From: Mytilinidion resinicola
Lineage: Eukaryota > Ascomycota > Dothideomycetes > Mytilinidiales > Mytilinidiaceae
Direction: 5' to 3'
Assembly: GCF_010093595.1 (NCBI RefSeq)
Contig: NW_022985460.1
Location: forward strand, 607,804-671,803
DNA length: 64,000 bases
In this document: positions 47,058 through 57,159 of the stretch, in pieces
Numbering within the stretch: position 1 is the first letter of the stretch
How the letters are laid out: every line of letters starts with the position of its first letter
The notes under the pieces: generated by a model
What the model saw: the letters and a program-made list of their open reading frames with translations, nothing else
Told to the model about the DNA's origin: nothing
The model's database searches: none
Translations under genes and position numbers: made by a program

Positions 47058-48651
47058 ATGAACATCATCATCGTGGGCGCCGGGATCGCCGGCCTCAGTG
47101 CTGGAGTTGGTCTGCGCAGGGCAGGCCATAAAGTGACGGTTGGCATTTCTCTTCTCCGCCCCTATAGTTAACGCTCCCTTCTGACAATGGCGCCTAGATT
47201 CTCGAGCAATCATCGCTGGTGCACGAAGTGGGCGCGGCCATCACGATCAAGCCCAATGCCTCGCGGGTCCTCCAGTCGTGGGACTATGTCCCGGAGCAGT
47301 CCGGCATGGTTGCCATACGCAGGGGCACCCTGATCGACGGCACGAACATGCAGACGTTGATTCCCAACTACTACAAGGACTGCGAATCGACATATGGCCA
47401 GCCCATGTACGCCGTCCATCGAGAAGACCTCCACAACCAGCTGAGACTGCTTGCTACTCAAACGGAGGGCGCCGGACGCCCCTGTGACGTCCAGGTGGGG
47501 TCCAAGGTTGTCAACTATGTAAGCACGTGAGACAGGCTGCGAGTCGGACTTGGCTGGGATGCTACTAACACGCATGCACCAGGACGCTGAGAATGGCACG
47601 GTCACGACCGAAAGCGGCGAGGTCCTGCAGGGCGATCTCATTATTGCCGCCGATGGCGTGCATTCGAAAGCTGTGAAGCACGTCATCGGCGACGGGGTCG
47701 TCCAGGTTGGAGATACGGGTTGGGCGTGTATGCGGTGGCTGGTGCCGCGAGAGGAGTTCCTTTCCGACCCAGAGACCGCGCACATGATTCAAGACTCGTC
47801 CACGAGGTACTTCACGGCAGCCGGCGGTGCCGCTGGCTTGGTGTGGTACCCGTGTCGAAAGTACGTCGTGTCGTCCCTTCACAAATGCCTGGCGGCCTAC
47901 TGACCATCTTGGGATTTAGCAACGAGGTGCAGAACTTCTTGTACCTCTCACGGGAATTCGACACCTCCCACGTCGGAGAAGGTATGGATGAGCCCATCTT
48001 GTAAATCGGCGAGTGATCCATCACTAATGCTGAGTGTAGATTTCAGAGCGATGGTGGAGTCAAGCCTGCCGGCGGAATATGCTAAGAAGCATTTTGACCC
48101 GGCTCTGCAACCTACGTTCAAGTGAGTTTGACCGCGACTGATGCACATGACGTACTTACACATGACGCAGAAAAGCCAGAGACGTGAAGTTCTGGAAACT
48201 GGTCGCCAGAGGGCCGATTCCCAAATGGCACAAGGACCGCCTTCTCCTGATTGGCGACGCAGCCCACCCCATGCTCACCTGTAAGCGGGTTTCCCATGCC
48301 AGTTAAGGTCCGAAAGGGCGCTTGCTAACTCTAGAAACAGTCCAGGGTCAAGGTGGTGGACAGGCCATTGAGGACGGCGGAGCCCTTAGTGTTCTGTTTG
48401 ACCAGCTCCATGATACAGGGGCTCTAGAGGATCGGCTGCAACTGTTTGAGCAGGTCAGGCGCAACAGAGGCTCAGCTCTGCAGATTCTTTCCGGCACCAA
48501 CCCTCCGGCGTCGCAGAGTGTCCGCGATGCTGCCGCCGCGTACCTTCCTGATGGCCAGAGGTTTGATTCCACCGACGAGATTAACGAATACGTGTTCTCG
48601 TACGATGTGCTTGGAGAGTCCAAGGCGGCGCTGCTTGCCGCGGCGGCGTAG
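47058..48651 (+). CDS. FAD-dependent monooxygenase, salicylate-hydroxylase type
   Basis: Likely hydroxylates the aromatic polyketide using FAD and NAD(P)H. Exons: 47058..47138, 47198..47518, 47583..47860, 47920..47981, 48040..48121, 48171..48280, 48341..48651 (414 aa, normal). Motifs: N-terminal Rossmann [13 protein letters not shown] (GxGxxG), the DG motif [15 protein letters not shown], and the GD motif [11 protein letters not shown] followed by [14 protein letters not shown]. The first intron has an atypical donor (GTTGGC), chosen because it joins HKVT to ILEQSS, the family's ordinary beta-alpha-beta. No signal peptide, so cytosolic. A TCGGGGA motif precedes it. Confidence 0.92.
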
Positions 48652-49778
48652 AAAGTTTGGAAAGAGTGCAAAGTAGGAGGACTTTGGTCGATGACGGAAT
48701 GTAGCTGGCACTCTACGCAACACATGTAACTACGGAACTCGCAGCTCAATGAATCAATGTCTTTTCTTCTAGGTTGTTGTCGAATGGACTATTTGAAGCA
48801 AACACTCCTGATGATCACCGACCAACGTTGAAATACAATCACTCTTGCTGACCCTCCTTTGAACCATGCAGCCACTCCATCAACGAGTCGCGCTCCTGAG
48901 TCCTTGCCTACCTCACCCTCCAGATTCTGCTTAGGAGGCGAAGTCGCGTTGTGTCATCCAGGTTGTATGTGTTGCTAGAAGTATATCGAAGCTTATAGTC
49001 CTGGGTTAAGATCTGCTTGGCCAGGGTACGATAACTGTAACGAATTACGTGCTTGATCCAGTCCTTTTGAAAGCGAAGCGCTTGGAGTTAAAGAGGTCGT
49101 AGCACCGCGGCCTCCAGGTTCATATTGTAGTAACAGGAACAGCCTCCTAGTTACGTTTCTGGTCCTGGATTTCTCGAAATAGTTTCTTAGCCCAGTAGTC
49201 AGCTGAGGCTTGTTTCAAGGCTTTGAGACCGAAGTATAAGAAGGGAATCATGAGTGGGTCACGGTTTAAAAGAAAGAGTACAATTATTGGAGGCAAGATA
49301 TACAGAAGAGTGTAGAAGTTGTAGAGCAAAGTTAAGGCGTAGTAAGGCAGGCTTTTGTAGCTATGCACTTGCCAGAACTGCTTCACATTCAACATCCTAA
49401 AATGCCATGGCCGTAAGGGTTGCCTTATCACGGCCTGACAATCGCAAATCCACAAACATTCACCTTTGCAATTTGCTGTCACGTTCTGTAGTCAATAACC
49501 TTTAAGGGCTGTGCATTGATGCAGACTTGAAGGTTGAAGCCGTTCATCATAAGAGACTGAAGAGAGGTGTCGGTTGGGGGTGATAATCGTCATATTAGAT
49601 GCTTAGGCATCTGTACTTTTGATTGCTCTAGAATATATATACAACATCTGCCGTGGTTCCTGAACATTCAACGCACAGATGCGCACAGATGTGCACAGAT
49701 GTGCACAGACGTGGCCAGGCCGTACAAAAGAGGGGGGGTGGGGGGACGGGAGACTGTAGCTAACCTAGGATCGAACCT
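48652..49778. other. Intergenic, no gene supported
   Basis: Holds the 3' ends of the monooxygenase (plus) and the DUF3237-like gene (minus). A minus-strand frame at 49147-49482 has hydrophobic stretches but no recognised motif. Confidence 0.4.
49673..49710. repeat. 10-bp tandem (GCACAGATGT), ~4 units
   Basis: CGCACAGATGCGCACAGATG, then TGCACAGATGTGCACAGACG; directly readable. No coding role is seen. Confidence 0.8.
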
Positions 49779-50442
49779 CTAATAGTGCCCGGCGCTTTTC
49801 AACTCGAACACATCCACAGAGACTCTGCCCGAGGGGAAAGTGGCCTCAAATTCGGCGACATAGTCACCATAACTTAGATATTGGTACTTTGGAGAACTGG
49901 TCGAGAACTCCATACGGGCGAAGCCAAGTAGCTTGGGCGGAGTGTAATGGATGTGTCCGCTGACGCTCAGAAGGAGTGGTGTTCCATCGGTAGTATTTAA
50001 TGTGAAGATGTTGTCGTAAGTCTACAGTCCGCGGCATGATTAGCGTATGCTCATGAGGTACGTAAGGAAGGAGATGTGGCATTGGAGCTACTTACGCTTT
50101 CCGTACCATTAGCAGCTAGGGGAAATGTCTCAAATTCCGTCCCGAGTTTCAGAACTTTCCCGCTTATGGCGCCGGTAAAGTTGCCTTGAATTTAGTCAGT
50201 CTAACGATCCAATTGCGAAGCCGAGAGAGACGTGGCTTACCGCCTTGATTATTAGCCTGCCCAGTTTGGATTCCATTAGTGGCGTTCACATATGTCGAGG
50301 CCTCAACGAATAGGTCGATGTGGACAAATGGGATAAGCGCAGGCGGCTTGAACCGTGTGATGTTCTGTCCAAAGGCGGGTTGTGCGATAAAAGCCAGAGC
50401 GGACATGGCCGCAATGGCAAGACGGGCTGGGTTGAGGAGCAT
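49779..50442 (-). CDS. Secreted DUF3237-like protein
   Basis: Exons on the minus strand: 50442..50241, 50184..50096, 50021..49779 (177 aa). The first ~25 residues are a signal peptide (MLLNPARLAIAAMSALAFIA, then QPAFG). The mature part follows the DUF3237 pattern: GNFTGAISGKVLKLGTEFET, then YDNIFTLNTTDGTPLLLSVS, a GHIHYTP segment, and near the end YQYLSYGDYVAEFEATFPSG with VSVDVFEL. Possible N-glycosylation sites are NIT, NAT, NFT, NGT and NTT. The function of the family is not established. It is divergent from the short-chain dehydrogenase, with three TCGGGGA motifs in the shared promoter, and is therefore a likely cluster member acting in the secretory path or outside the cell. Confidence 0.75.
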
Positions 50443-50654
50443 CTTCGAAATTGGGATTTTGTTCCTAATTCTGGGTAACGAGTAGCGACTGGAGTTTGAT
50501 ACTGTGTAGTGCTCCTTTCTTAGCAACCTTCTGATGCTTTTGTATCCGCCCAACGGACTCTATGGCGTGCGCCATAGGTACCTATCGTGGAACGGATCTG
50601 TCTTACTCAACCTTCCACGAGTCCAAGCATGTCTGCCTAGGAGCGAACGTCACT

Positions 50655-50847
50655 TCGGGGAAGTCAAAGTCACGAGATTTTGCAAAGTGCTGGTGCTAAC
50701 TTGGGTGTAAGGATCGCATGCAGGTCTGAGCAGTCCGAGTCCCCGAAGTCCGTACCTGTAGGCCAAGTCGGAGAAGCTCTGGTGCAGAAAAGCAGCTAGG
50801 CAATTGACGCGCAAAGTCCGGGCGGATAGCTGAGCCTACTTCGGGGA
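50655..50847. promoter_or_regulatory. Three TCGGGGA motifs in a divergent promoter
   Basis: Copies at 50655-50661 (+), 50740-50746 (-) and 50841-50847 (+). Each stands in the longer context ACTTCGGGGA. They lie between the DUF3237-like gene and the short-chain dehydrogenase gene and could serve both. Confidence 0.55.
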
Positions 50848-51098
50848 CTGAAGTTCAGGTACGTGACGTCGCCGGCTGTACAGATCCTCAACCCCCTGGC
50901 CTGCAGGGCGCCCCCCCTGAACGGACTAGACGCGACCGTGCGTCAAACAAGGGTTTTTACATTCTCTACTGTATAACCCCGGTTCGTGCGTGTCCAGTCC
51001 GTTCGAGCGGGACTGTAAGACAAAGGCCGAAACGTCCGCTTAATATTACTGTCAGATCCGCATCAGTCTCATCGCTGTCTCATACTAACAACGACACC

Positions 51099-52006
51099 AT
51101 GGCAACAATACAGAAGAAAACAGTCCTGATTACCGGCTGCAGCACCGGCGGCATCGGCTGGGCAATGACCAAGGTCTTTCTCGAGCGGGGCTTCCACGTG
51201 TTCGCTACAGCCCGCGATCCGTCCAAGGCTGCCGACCTCTCGGCGCTAAGCAACGTGGACATCCTCGAGCTAGATGTCACCGTTCCGCAGACCATCTCGC
51301 AGTGCAAGGACACGGTCACCAAGCGCACGGGCGGGAAGCTCGATGTGCTAGTCAACAACGCCGGAGTCGAGCTCCAAACCCCGCTGCTGGATGTCGACAT
51401 CACCGAGGCCAAGAAGCTATACGACGTCAACGTCTGGGGCCCTCTCGCCTTGGTCCAGGCGTTTGCCCCCTTGCTGATTGAGGCTAAGGGACTTGTCGTC
51501 AACCAAAGCTCCATTGACGCTGTCCTGTCTATGGCGTGGGCGGGTAAGCTTCAACTCCCCACCTAAACCTGTAAGTAGTCGGTGAAAAGCTAATCCGGCG
51601 GCCAGGCGTCTTCGCCAGCTCCAAAGCAGCCCAGGCGCGCCTCTCGGAAACCTTGCGGCTCGAGATGGAACCGCTGGGCGTGCGCGTTGTGACAGTCATG
51701 TGCGGGTCTGTCGACACGCCCATGTTCGGCAAGCCTGGTGGTCAGATGAAGCTGCCCGAGACGTCGTACTATTACAACGTTTCAGACGCGGCATACAAGG
51801 AGCGAATGGACCACCAAGGCAAAGCTATGAAAGTCGACGTGCTTGCCGCTAAGCTGGTCAAGGACATTCTCGGCGGCGCCAGGGGCCCGATCTGGCGTGG
51901 GGCGCTTGCTTCACTTGTGCAATTCATTACCTGGGCCTTCCCTGGGTGGTATGTCGACAAGTTAGTCAACGGCGAACGGGGCTTGGAGCATGTCAAACGT
52001 TTATAG
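51099..52006 (+). CDS. Short-chain dehydrogenase/reductase, catalytic Tyr replaced by Phe
   Basis: Classical SDR of 281 aa, exons 51099..51543 and 51606..52006. The family is related to 1-acyl-DHAP reductase/retinol-dehydrogenase-like SDRs. The cofactor motif is TGCSTGGIG near residues 13-21, followed by ATARDP (Arg suggests NADPH). NNAGVE, NVWGPL (Asn) and NQSSIDA (catalytic Ser) are present. The YxxxK motif reads VFASSK, so residue 151 is Phe (TTC) where Tyr is expected, with Lys155 kept. The substitution lies six bases inside exon 2 and does not depend on the choice of splice site. A hydrophobic C-terminal segment (LASLVQFITWAFPGWYV) may bind membrane or substrate. The role may be altered catalysis or a non-reductive function. 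Confidence 0.88.
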
Positions 52007-52833
52007 GATATGTTAGAGAAGAGGAGGTTACAGGAGCAGCTGAAAAGGGATGCATTATACCGATAGTACGAATGGTGGTCTCTGTTCACATTTTAGTTAA
52101 TTCATCACAAGCATGTACTTATTCATGTCATACTAGAGATGATCAAGTGCTTGAGATAAAGTGGGGTAACAATATCAGGAGAGGACGAGCTGTCCGGCTG
52201 AAATGAGTCTCCACAGGTGGGTTCCTCTAAGAATTGGGTTTCGGAGAGTTCGGACAGACTAACAGAAGTAGCTTGAGAAGACATGGTTTTTACAAGAGCG
52301 GTGTCTGGATTGATCCAACGGTCTTCCCTCCTGCTGCAGATGGTGCTTCTCGGGATTATGGCAATCTCACTTCACTTCCTTTGGACTGTAATGACAGAGG
52401 TTTATATTTTGCAAGCAAGGATTTTTCGGCTTTCTTTCTGAAAAGTTTGGCTGTCAAATGTAGATGAATATCAATCTTCGGACCGCCATATGGTGTAAGA
52501 TCACAGAATAAAGCCTTACGTTCGGAATGATATTCCAATGTAAAGTAAAACCCCGTTATAGTGATATGTTTTTTTCGGAGGGGTTGTATCGCTCCAGAGA
52601 GTATCACTGTATAAAGAGTCACGTGTGTGTGATTTGTAGGCCAGTGACCCGAAAACAGCAAGATCCTAGGGGAGTACATGTGCCACGGACCACCAGCTCA
52701 TACAAAATTGTCATAGCCAATACAAAATTGGACGGTCTGGCGAAGACTATCACTGTATGGAATATATCACTATCCCCAGAAAACACTACTCCGGGGTTTT
52801 ACAGTATCCTCACTCCGGTTAATATGACCTCCC
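52007..52833. other. Convergent intergenic region between SDR and OMT genes
   Basis: About 830 bases, AT-richer than its neighbours, with no coding frame. A short direct repeat is seen near 52700-52730 (ACAAAATTG twice, in CATACAAAATTGTCATAGCC and CAATACAAAATTGGACGG). Confidence 0.45.
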
Positions 52834-54244
52834 TCACTTCCTAAGCACCACCTCCACGATGCTGGACGCTCCTTGTCCGTGCACCTTCTTCACCACCAGC
52901 CTCTCATCTGCCGCCTTGAACAAGGCCTCCCACTCCACTTTGGTTCGCTCCTTAGCTCCCAGCTCCACCATCATCATCACGTCCATCTGACGCATGCCGC
53001 GCTCCTCGTGCAGCGGCACTCCGCTCCCCAGGCTGGGGAGCACCCTGTCACTGATGATGAGCGGGGTCTCTGGGGCGGCGGCCTCGAGGGCGGGCACTAG
53101 CGCGCGGGCGATGCGCACAGAGTCGGCGTCGCTCCAGTTATGGAAGACGTGGCGGAGGAAGAAGCCGGCTACGGGACCGCGAGTGGTGAGGCGTTCGGGC
53201 GGCGGCTGCGGCTTGAAGAAGTCCTGCTCCAGCAGCTCGATGCGGCCGGCCACGGCAGGGTCCTCGGCCTCGAGGAGGCGCCGGCCCTGGACAAGCATGT
53301 CAGGCACGCCGTCCTGCACGAGGAAGTTGAGGTGTGGGAAGCGGTGCGCGAGGGCGATGGCGATGTGCCCGCTGCCGCCGCCCACGTCGACGACGGTGCC
53401 ATTGAGGGTGTCCCACGGGAACAGGTCAGCGAGTGCGCTTGGTTTACGGTCGACTGTTTTGTTTCATTAGTCACTGATGATCTAACGTGAAAAAGAGGGA
53501 ATTCGAGATTTACGTACCACCCGCAACACCGGCCATGGCCTTGGCGAACCGAGCAGCGTGATCCGGGTGCTGCTCGTAGTACTCAAACATGGAGGCGCCA
53601 AGGCGCGTCCTGAAGGGCGAATGCTCGACGTCGGATTTGTGAGGCGACGCCTTGATGGTGTCGGAGGTCGAAGAGGCGGCCTTGAAGATCTCGTCCATCC
53701 CAAAATGCCCGGCAGCCCTCAGGTTCTCGTCCCGTTTGAAGACGGCGCTCATGGCCGTGTGCGCGAACCACCCTTCCTTGACCTCCCTGAAGACGCGATG
53801 CGTGCACAGCAGCCTCAGCACCTGGCGCGCGCGACTTGCATCCATGCCCGCCTGGCGGGCGATTTTTTCCACGGCGATGCCATCTTCCGACTCGGGCACA
53901 ATGGTGAAGAAGCCAAATTCGAACGCGACCTGGAAGGCAGCCAGGTCGTTGCTGAAACAGATGAGGCTGCGCACTGTGCGGCGCGGCCCGACGACGAGCA
54001 GCTTCAGATCGTCGAGCGATGCCACGAGGCGGCTGCGCAGGGCGGCTTGTTCCGGCGTGTCCGGGATCTCCGCCGAGTCGGGCTCAAAGCTTGGCGAGGG
54101 GAGACCCTGGGAAGCGAGCAGCGTCTTGATGTTGGCCGCATTGTCGACAATGTCCAGCGCCAGAGTGAGGATGTCGGTGGAGGGGGAAGAGGTCTCATTC
54201 ACGTGCTTGGTACCGTTGGTACCGTTGATGGCGTTGGTCGTCAT
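52834..54244 (-). CDS. SAM-dependent O-methyltransferase (plant/fungal type)
   Basis: Exons on the minus strand: 54244..53518 and 53453..52834, with a 63-bp intron (448 aa). The N-terminal half is the helical/winged-helix dimerisation region (ARQAGMDASRARQVLRLLCT). The C-terminal half is the Rossmann catalytic domain: VVDVGGGSGHIAIALAHRFP (SAM-binding GGGSG) and FLRHVFHNWSDAD, which holds the general-base His of this family. Splicing gives GVDRKPSALADLFPWDTLNG directly before the SAM motif, as usual. It likely methylates a phenolic hydroxyl on the polyketide. It is divergent from the laccase across a ~940-bp promoter with three TCGGGGA copies. Confidence 0.93.
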
Positions 54245-54442
54245 GATTGCGCCGGTGTGCTGGCTTGCTGGGCTGGGCGTAGAAGTTGTAGGTAGGATGT
54301 TTACTCTTCACTTTTCATGTATGATGGCTCGGCACCTGAAAAGACTATAAAGACTCTCCAGGCTCAACACCTGTGAGGTTCTAAATGCATGTGGTTGGTT
54401 GTGTAGTCCGCAGCTCGAACTCGCGTTCCCCGGTTCTCACTA

Positions 54443-54522
54443 GTCGGACTTCAGGCAGACAGAGATAGAAGGGTCTCACTCCTCGGACTTCAGGCTGACA
54501 GAGACAGAAGGACCTGTAGACG
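54443..54522. repeat. 40-bp tandem duplication in the OMT/laccase promoter
   Basis: TCGGACTTCAGGCAGACAGA at 54443 and TCGGACTTCAGGCTGACAGA at 54483 start two consecutive ~40-bp units. The duplication also doubles the TCGGACTTCAGG string, which could be a half-site for a Zn2Cys6 factor (inference). Confidence 0.75.
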
Positions 54523-54584
54523 ATTCTACACTCCTGTAATACGGACCCTTTAGCCTTCCCGACGGGAATATGCTGGTTGGCTGA

Positions 54585-55083
54585 TCCCCGAACTGCATCC
54601 ATGGATCCCCGAGACCCACCCACACGTGGCAGCCCGCAACTCTGGAAGAACGGCGACCCCAGATCAGTGTCACGCTAGATCTAAGTCCCTTCCCGAGGCC
54701 CAAGGTGACCCTGTCCCACGCCGGAACCAGGAACCAGGCACCAAGACCGTGATGCTGACGAGATATTCAACGGTCGCGTAGACAGCCAACCGGTATCGTG
54801 CTTTCGCGTTCCCAGCTTGCGGCCACGATGGCTTGTCGGAGGAGCTTCTTGAGCCTCCTACGTCGGTCAGGAATCGTCATGTCATCAGTCCCCGCGCCAC
54901 TCATCCTTGCACCATTCCTGTCTAGGTAAAATTAGAGCTTCAGCTATACCTAAAGCGCAATAATCGCCTTGAAGCAAAGGCTGCCGAACCCCGTGAGATC
55001 GGGAAGGAAGGGGAGAATTGGCATGGAAACCTGGAAGAACTCCGACTCAACATCATCATCACTCCATATCCCAATTTCGGGGA
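54585..55083. promoter_or_regulatory. Three TCGGGGA motifs between OMT and laccase
   Basis: Copies at 54585-54591 (-), 54606-54612 (-) and 55077-55083 (+). The first two face the OMT start at 54244, and the last lies ~105 bp before the laccase ATG. Confidence 0.5.
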
Positions 55084-55187
55084 TACGGAAATACGCCAGG
55101 CAACATGCCATGAGACTTAAAGGAAGCAATGACGCCCAAACACCAAACTCCCCCTCATCAAGCCACTGTCACTCGCGAATCGTAACC

Positions 55188-57159
55188 ATGACACTTTCTT
55201 TCCTCTCCCTGCTGGCCCTCGCAGCAGCAGGCGCTTCAGCCTTCTCCATCGGCCGTACCGCCAACCCAGCCAGCAGATCCGCAGCCCTTACCGGCCGCGA
55301 TACCAGCGGTCTGACCCCTGGATGCAAGAACACCCCGACATCCCGCAAATGCTGGGGCCAATACGACATCAATACCAACTACTATGACACCATCTTCCAC
55401 ACGGGCCGCACAGTTGAGTACTGGCTCAATGTCGAGGAGATTGACTGCGCGCCAGACGGGTACAAGCGGAAATGCATGGTCGCCAACGGGACCATGCCCG
55501 GCCCAGCAATCACAGCGGACTGGGGTGACGACGTTGTCGTGCACGTGACCAACAACATCGCAACCAATGGCACGGCCATCCATTTCCATGGCATACGCCA
55601 GCTGAACAACAATCAGTACGACGGGACCCCCGGCGTCACCCAATGCCCCATACCCCCCGGAGAAAGCATGACGTACAAGTTCCACGCCAGCCAGTACGGC
55701 ACCTCGATGTGGCACAGCCACTTCAGTGTGCAGTACAGCATGGGGTTGCATGGGCCCCTAGTCATCAACGGCCCGGCAACGGCTGACTACGATGAGGACC
55801 TCGGGAGCGTCTTCATGACAGACTGGGGCCACGAGACGGAATTTGACATCTGGGCCACTGTCGCCACTTTCAACGTCACATTTGATGGCGCGCTCACCGG
55901 TCTGGTCAACGGCTTGAACACGGGAAATTGCACGGATGCTCCTGCGAACGAGCGCGATCCAAACTGCCTCAATGAGGGCAAGAAGTTCGAACTTGCCTTT
56001 GAGGCAGGCAAGAAGTACCGCCTGCGGATCATCAACATCGCCACCGAGGCGTGGTTCCAGTTCAGCATTGACGGGCACAGAATGACGGTGATAGCGGCCG
56101 ACCTAGTGCCGATTGTGCCGTACGAGACGGACAGCGTGCTGGTCAATATGGGACAGCGGTACGATATCATCGTCGAGGCGAATGCGGCACCGGACGACTA
56201 CTGGCTGCGAAGCGGGTTCGTCAGCTCTTGCATACCCAACGGCGCCCCCGAAAACATCACCGGTATTGTAAGATACAACAAGGATAGCACCAAAACCCCT
56301 ACGAGTGTGAGTACCGTCGTCCGCCAAGCATTCTGCCTGGACGAGTCGGCCGCGAGCGTGGTACCGTGGTTGCCGATTGACGTGACAAATATGAATGGGG
56401 GCATCTCGTCCGAGAATGTGACGGGAGAGTACCAAGATAAAAAGTTCCTCAGATGGTCCTTCAATATGGCCGAGGGGGGTTTTATGTGGACGAACTGGTC
56501 GGAACCAGCGCTGGGAGATGTCGTATCTGGGAACTTAGGCGCCATTCCGAAGTCGGACAACGTTTTCCCGGTCGGGGTGAGTGCATTCCGCCCGTGATGA
56601 ATTGAATCCAGGGGGCTTAATACTGACGCCGGCTACCAGCTTTCAAACCCTTCCACAGCGGCTCCCTCCAAGAACACGAGCAGCGAGCTCGATTGGACCA
56701 TCCTCGTACTCGAAGAGCTGACGCCCATCCCAGGGTAAGTGCACATGATGCTCAATCCGTCGCGTCCTCTGCTTACCAACCCTACCACACAGTATCTCTC
56801 ACCCCATGCACCTCCACGGTCACGACTTCGTCGTGCTCGCGTCTGGCATCGCCAAGTGGGACGGGACGACCGACGCCTGGCAATTCAAGAATCCGCTGCG
56901 CCGCGACACTGCCGTTTTGCCGCCGAACGGCCATATCGTCCTCGGATGGCCACTCGACAACCCGGGGATATGGGCCCTGCACTGCCACATTCCCTGGCAT
57001 AGCAGCCAGGGCTTTGCGGCCACGATCCTAGAGTCGCCGTCCCTGATTACGGGAAGCGGCGCCACGAGCGACTGGACAAAGGACGGTGCGCCGCAATGCG
57101 AGAAGTGGAACAAATGGTATCCGACCTCGCCATACAAGCAGGACGACTCGGGCATTTAG
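55188..57159 (+). CDS. Secreted laccase (multicopper oxidase)
   Basis: Exons: 55188..56576, 56640..56734, 56793..57159 (616 aa). The ATG at 55188 (CGTAACCATG) starts a signal peptide (MTLSFLSLLALAAAGASAFS). The frame is open further upstream, but without it the product would not be secreted. All four copper-binding blocks are present: HFHGIRQ, WHSHFS, HPMHLHGHDF, and HCHIPWHSSQGF with the T1 Cys. Several NxS/T sites are present. Three cupredoxin domains are expected, and the length is normal for ascomycete laccases. In fungal aromatic-polyketide clusters such enzymes couple phenols oxidatively. It is divergent from the O-methyltransferase. Confidence 0.95.

Noticed and set aside
49147..49482. 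111-codon minus-strand frame with hydrophobic segments
   Set aside because: No recognisable motif, no partner exon and no promoter-like leader; it is too weak to call a gene.
49760..49800. tRNA-like string GGTTCGATCC on the minus strand
   Set aside because: No acceptor stem or anticodon arm could be paired, and the region is the 3' end of the DUF3237-like gene.
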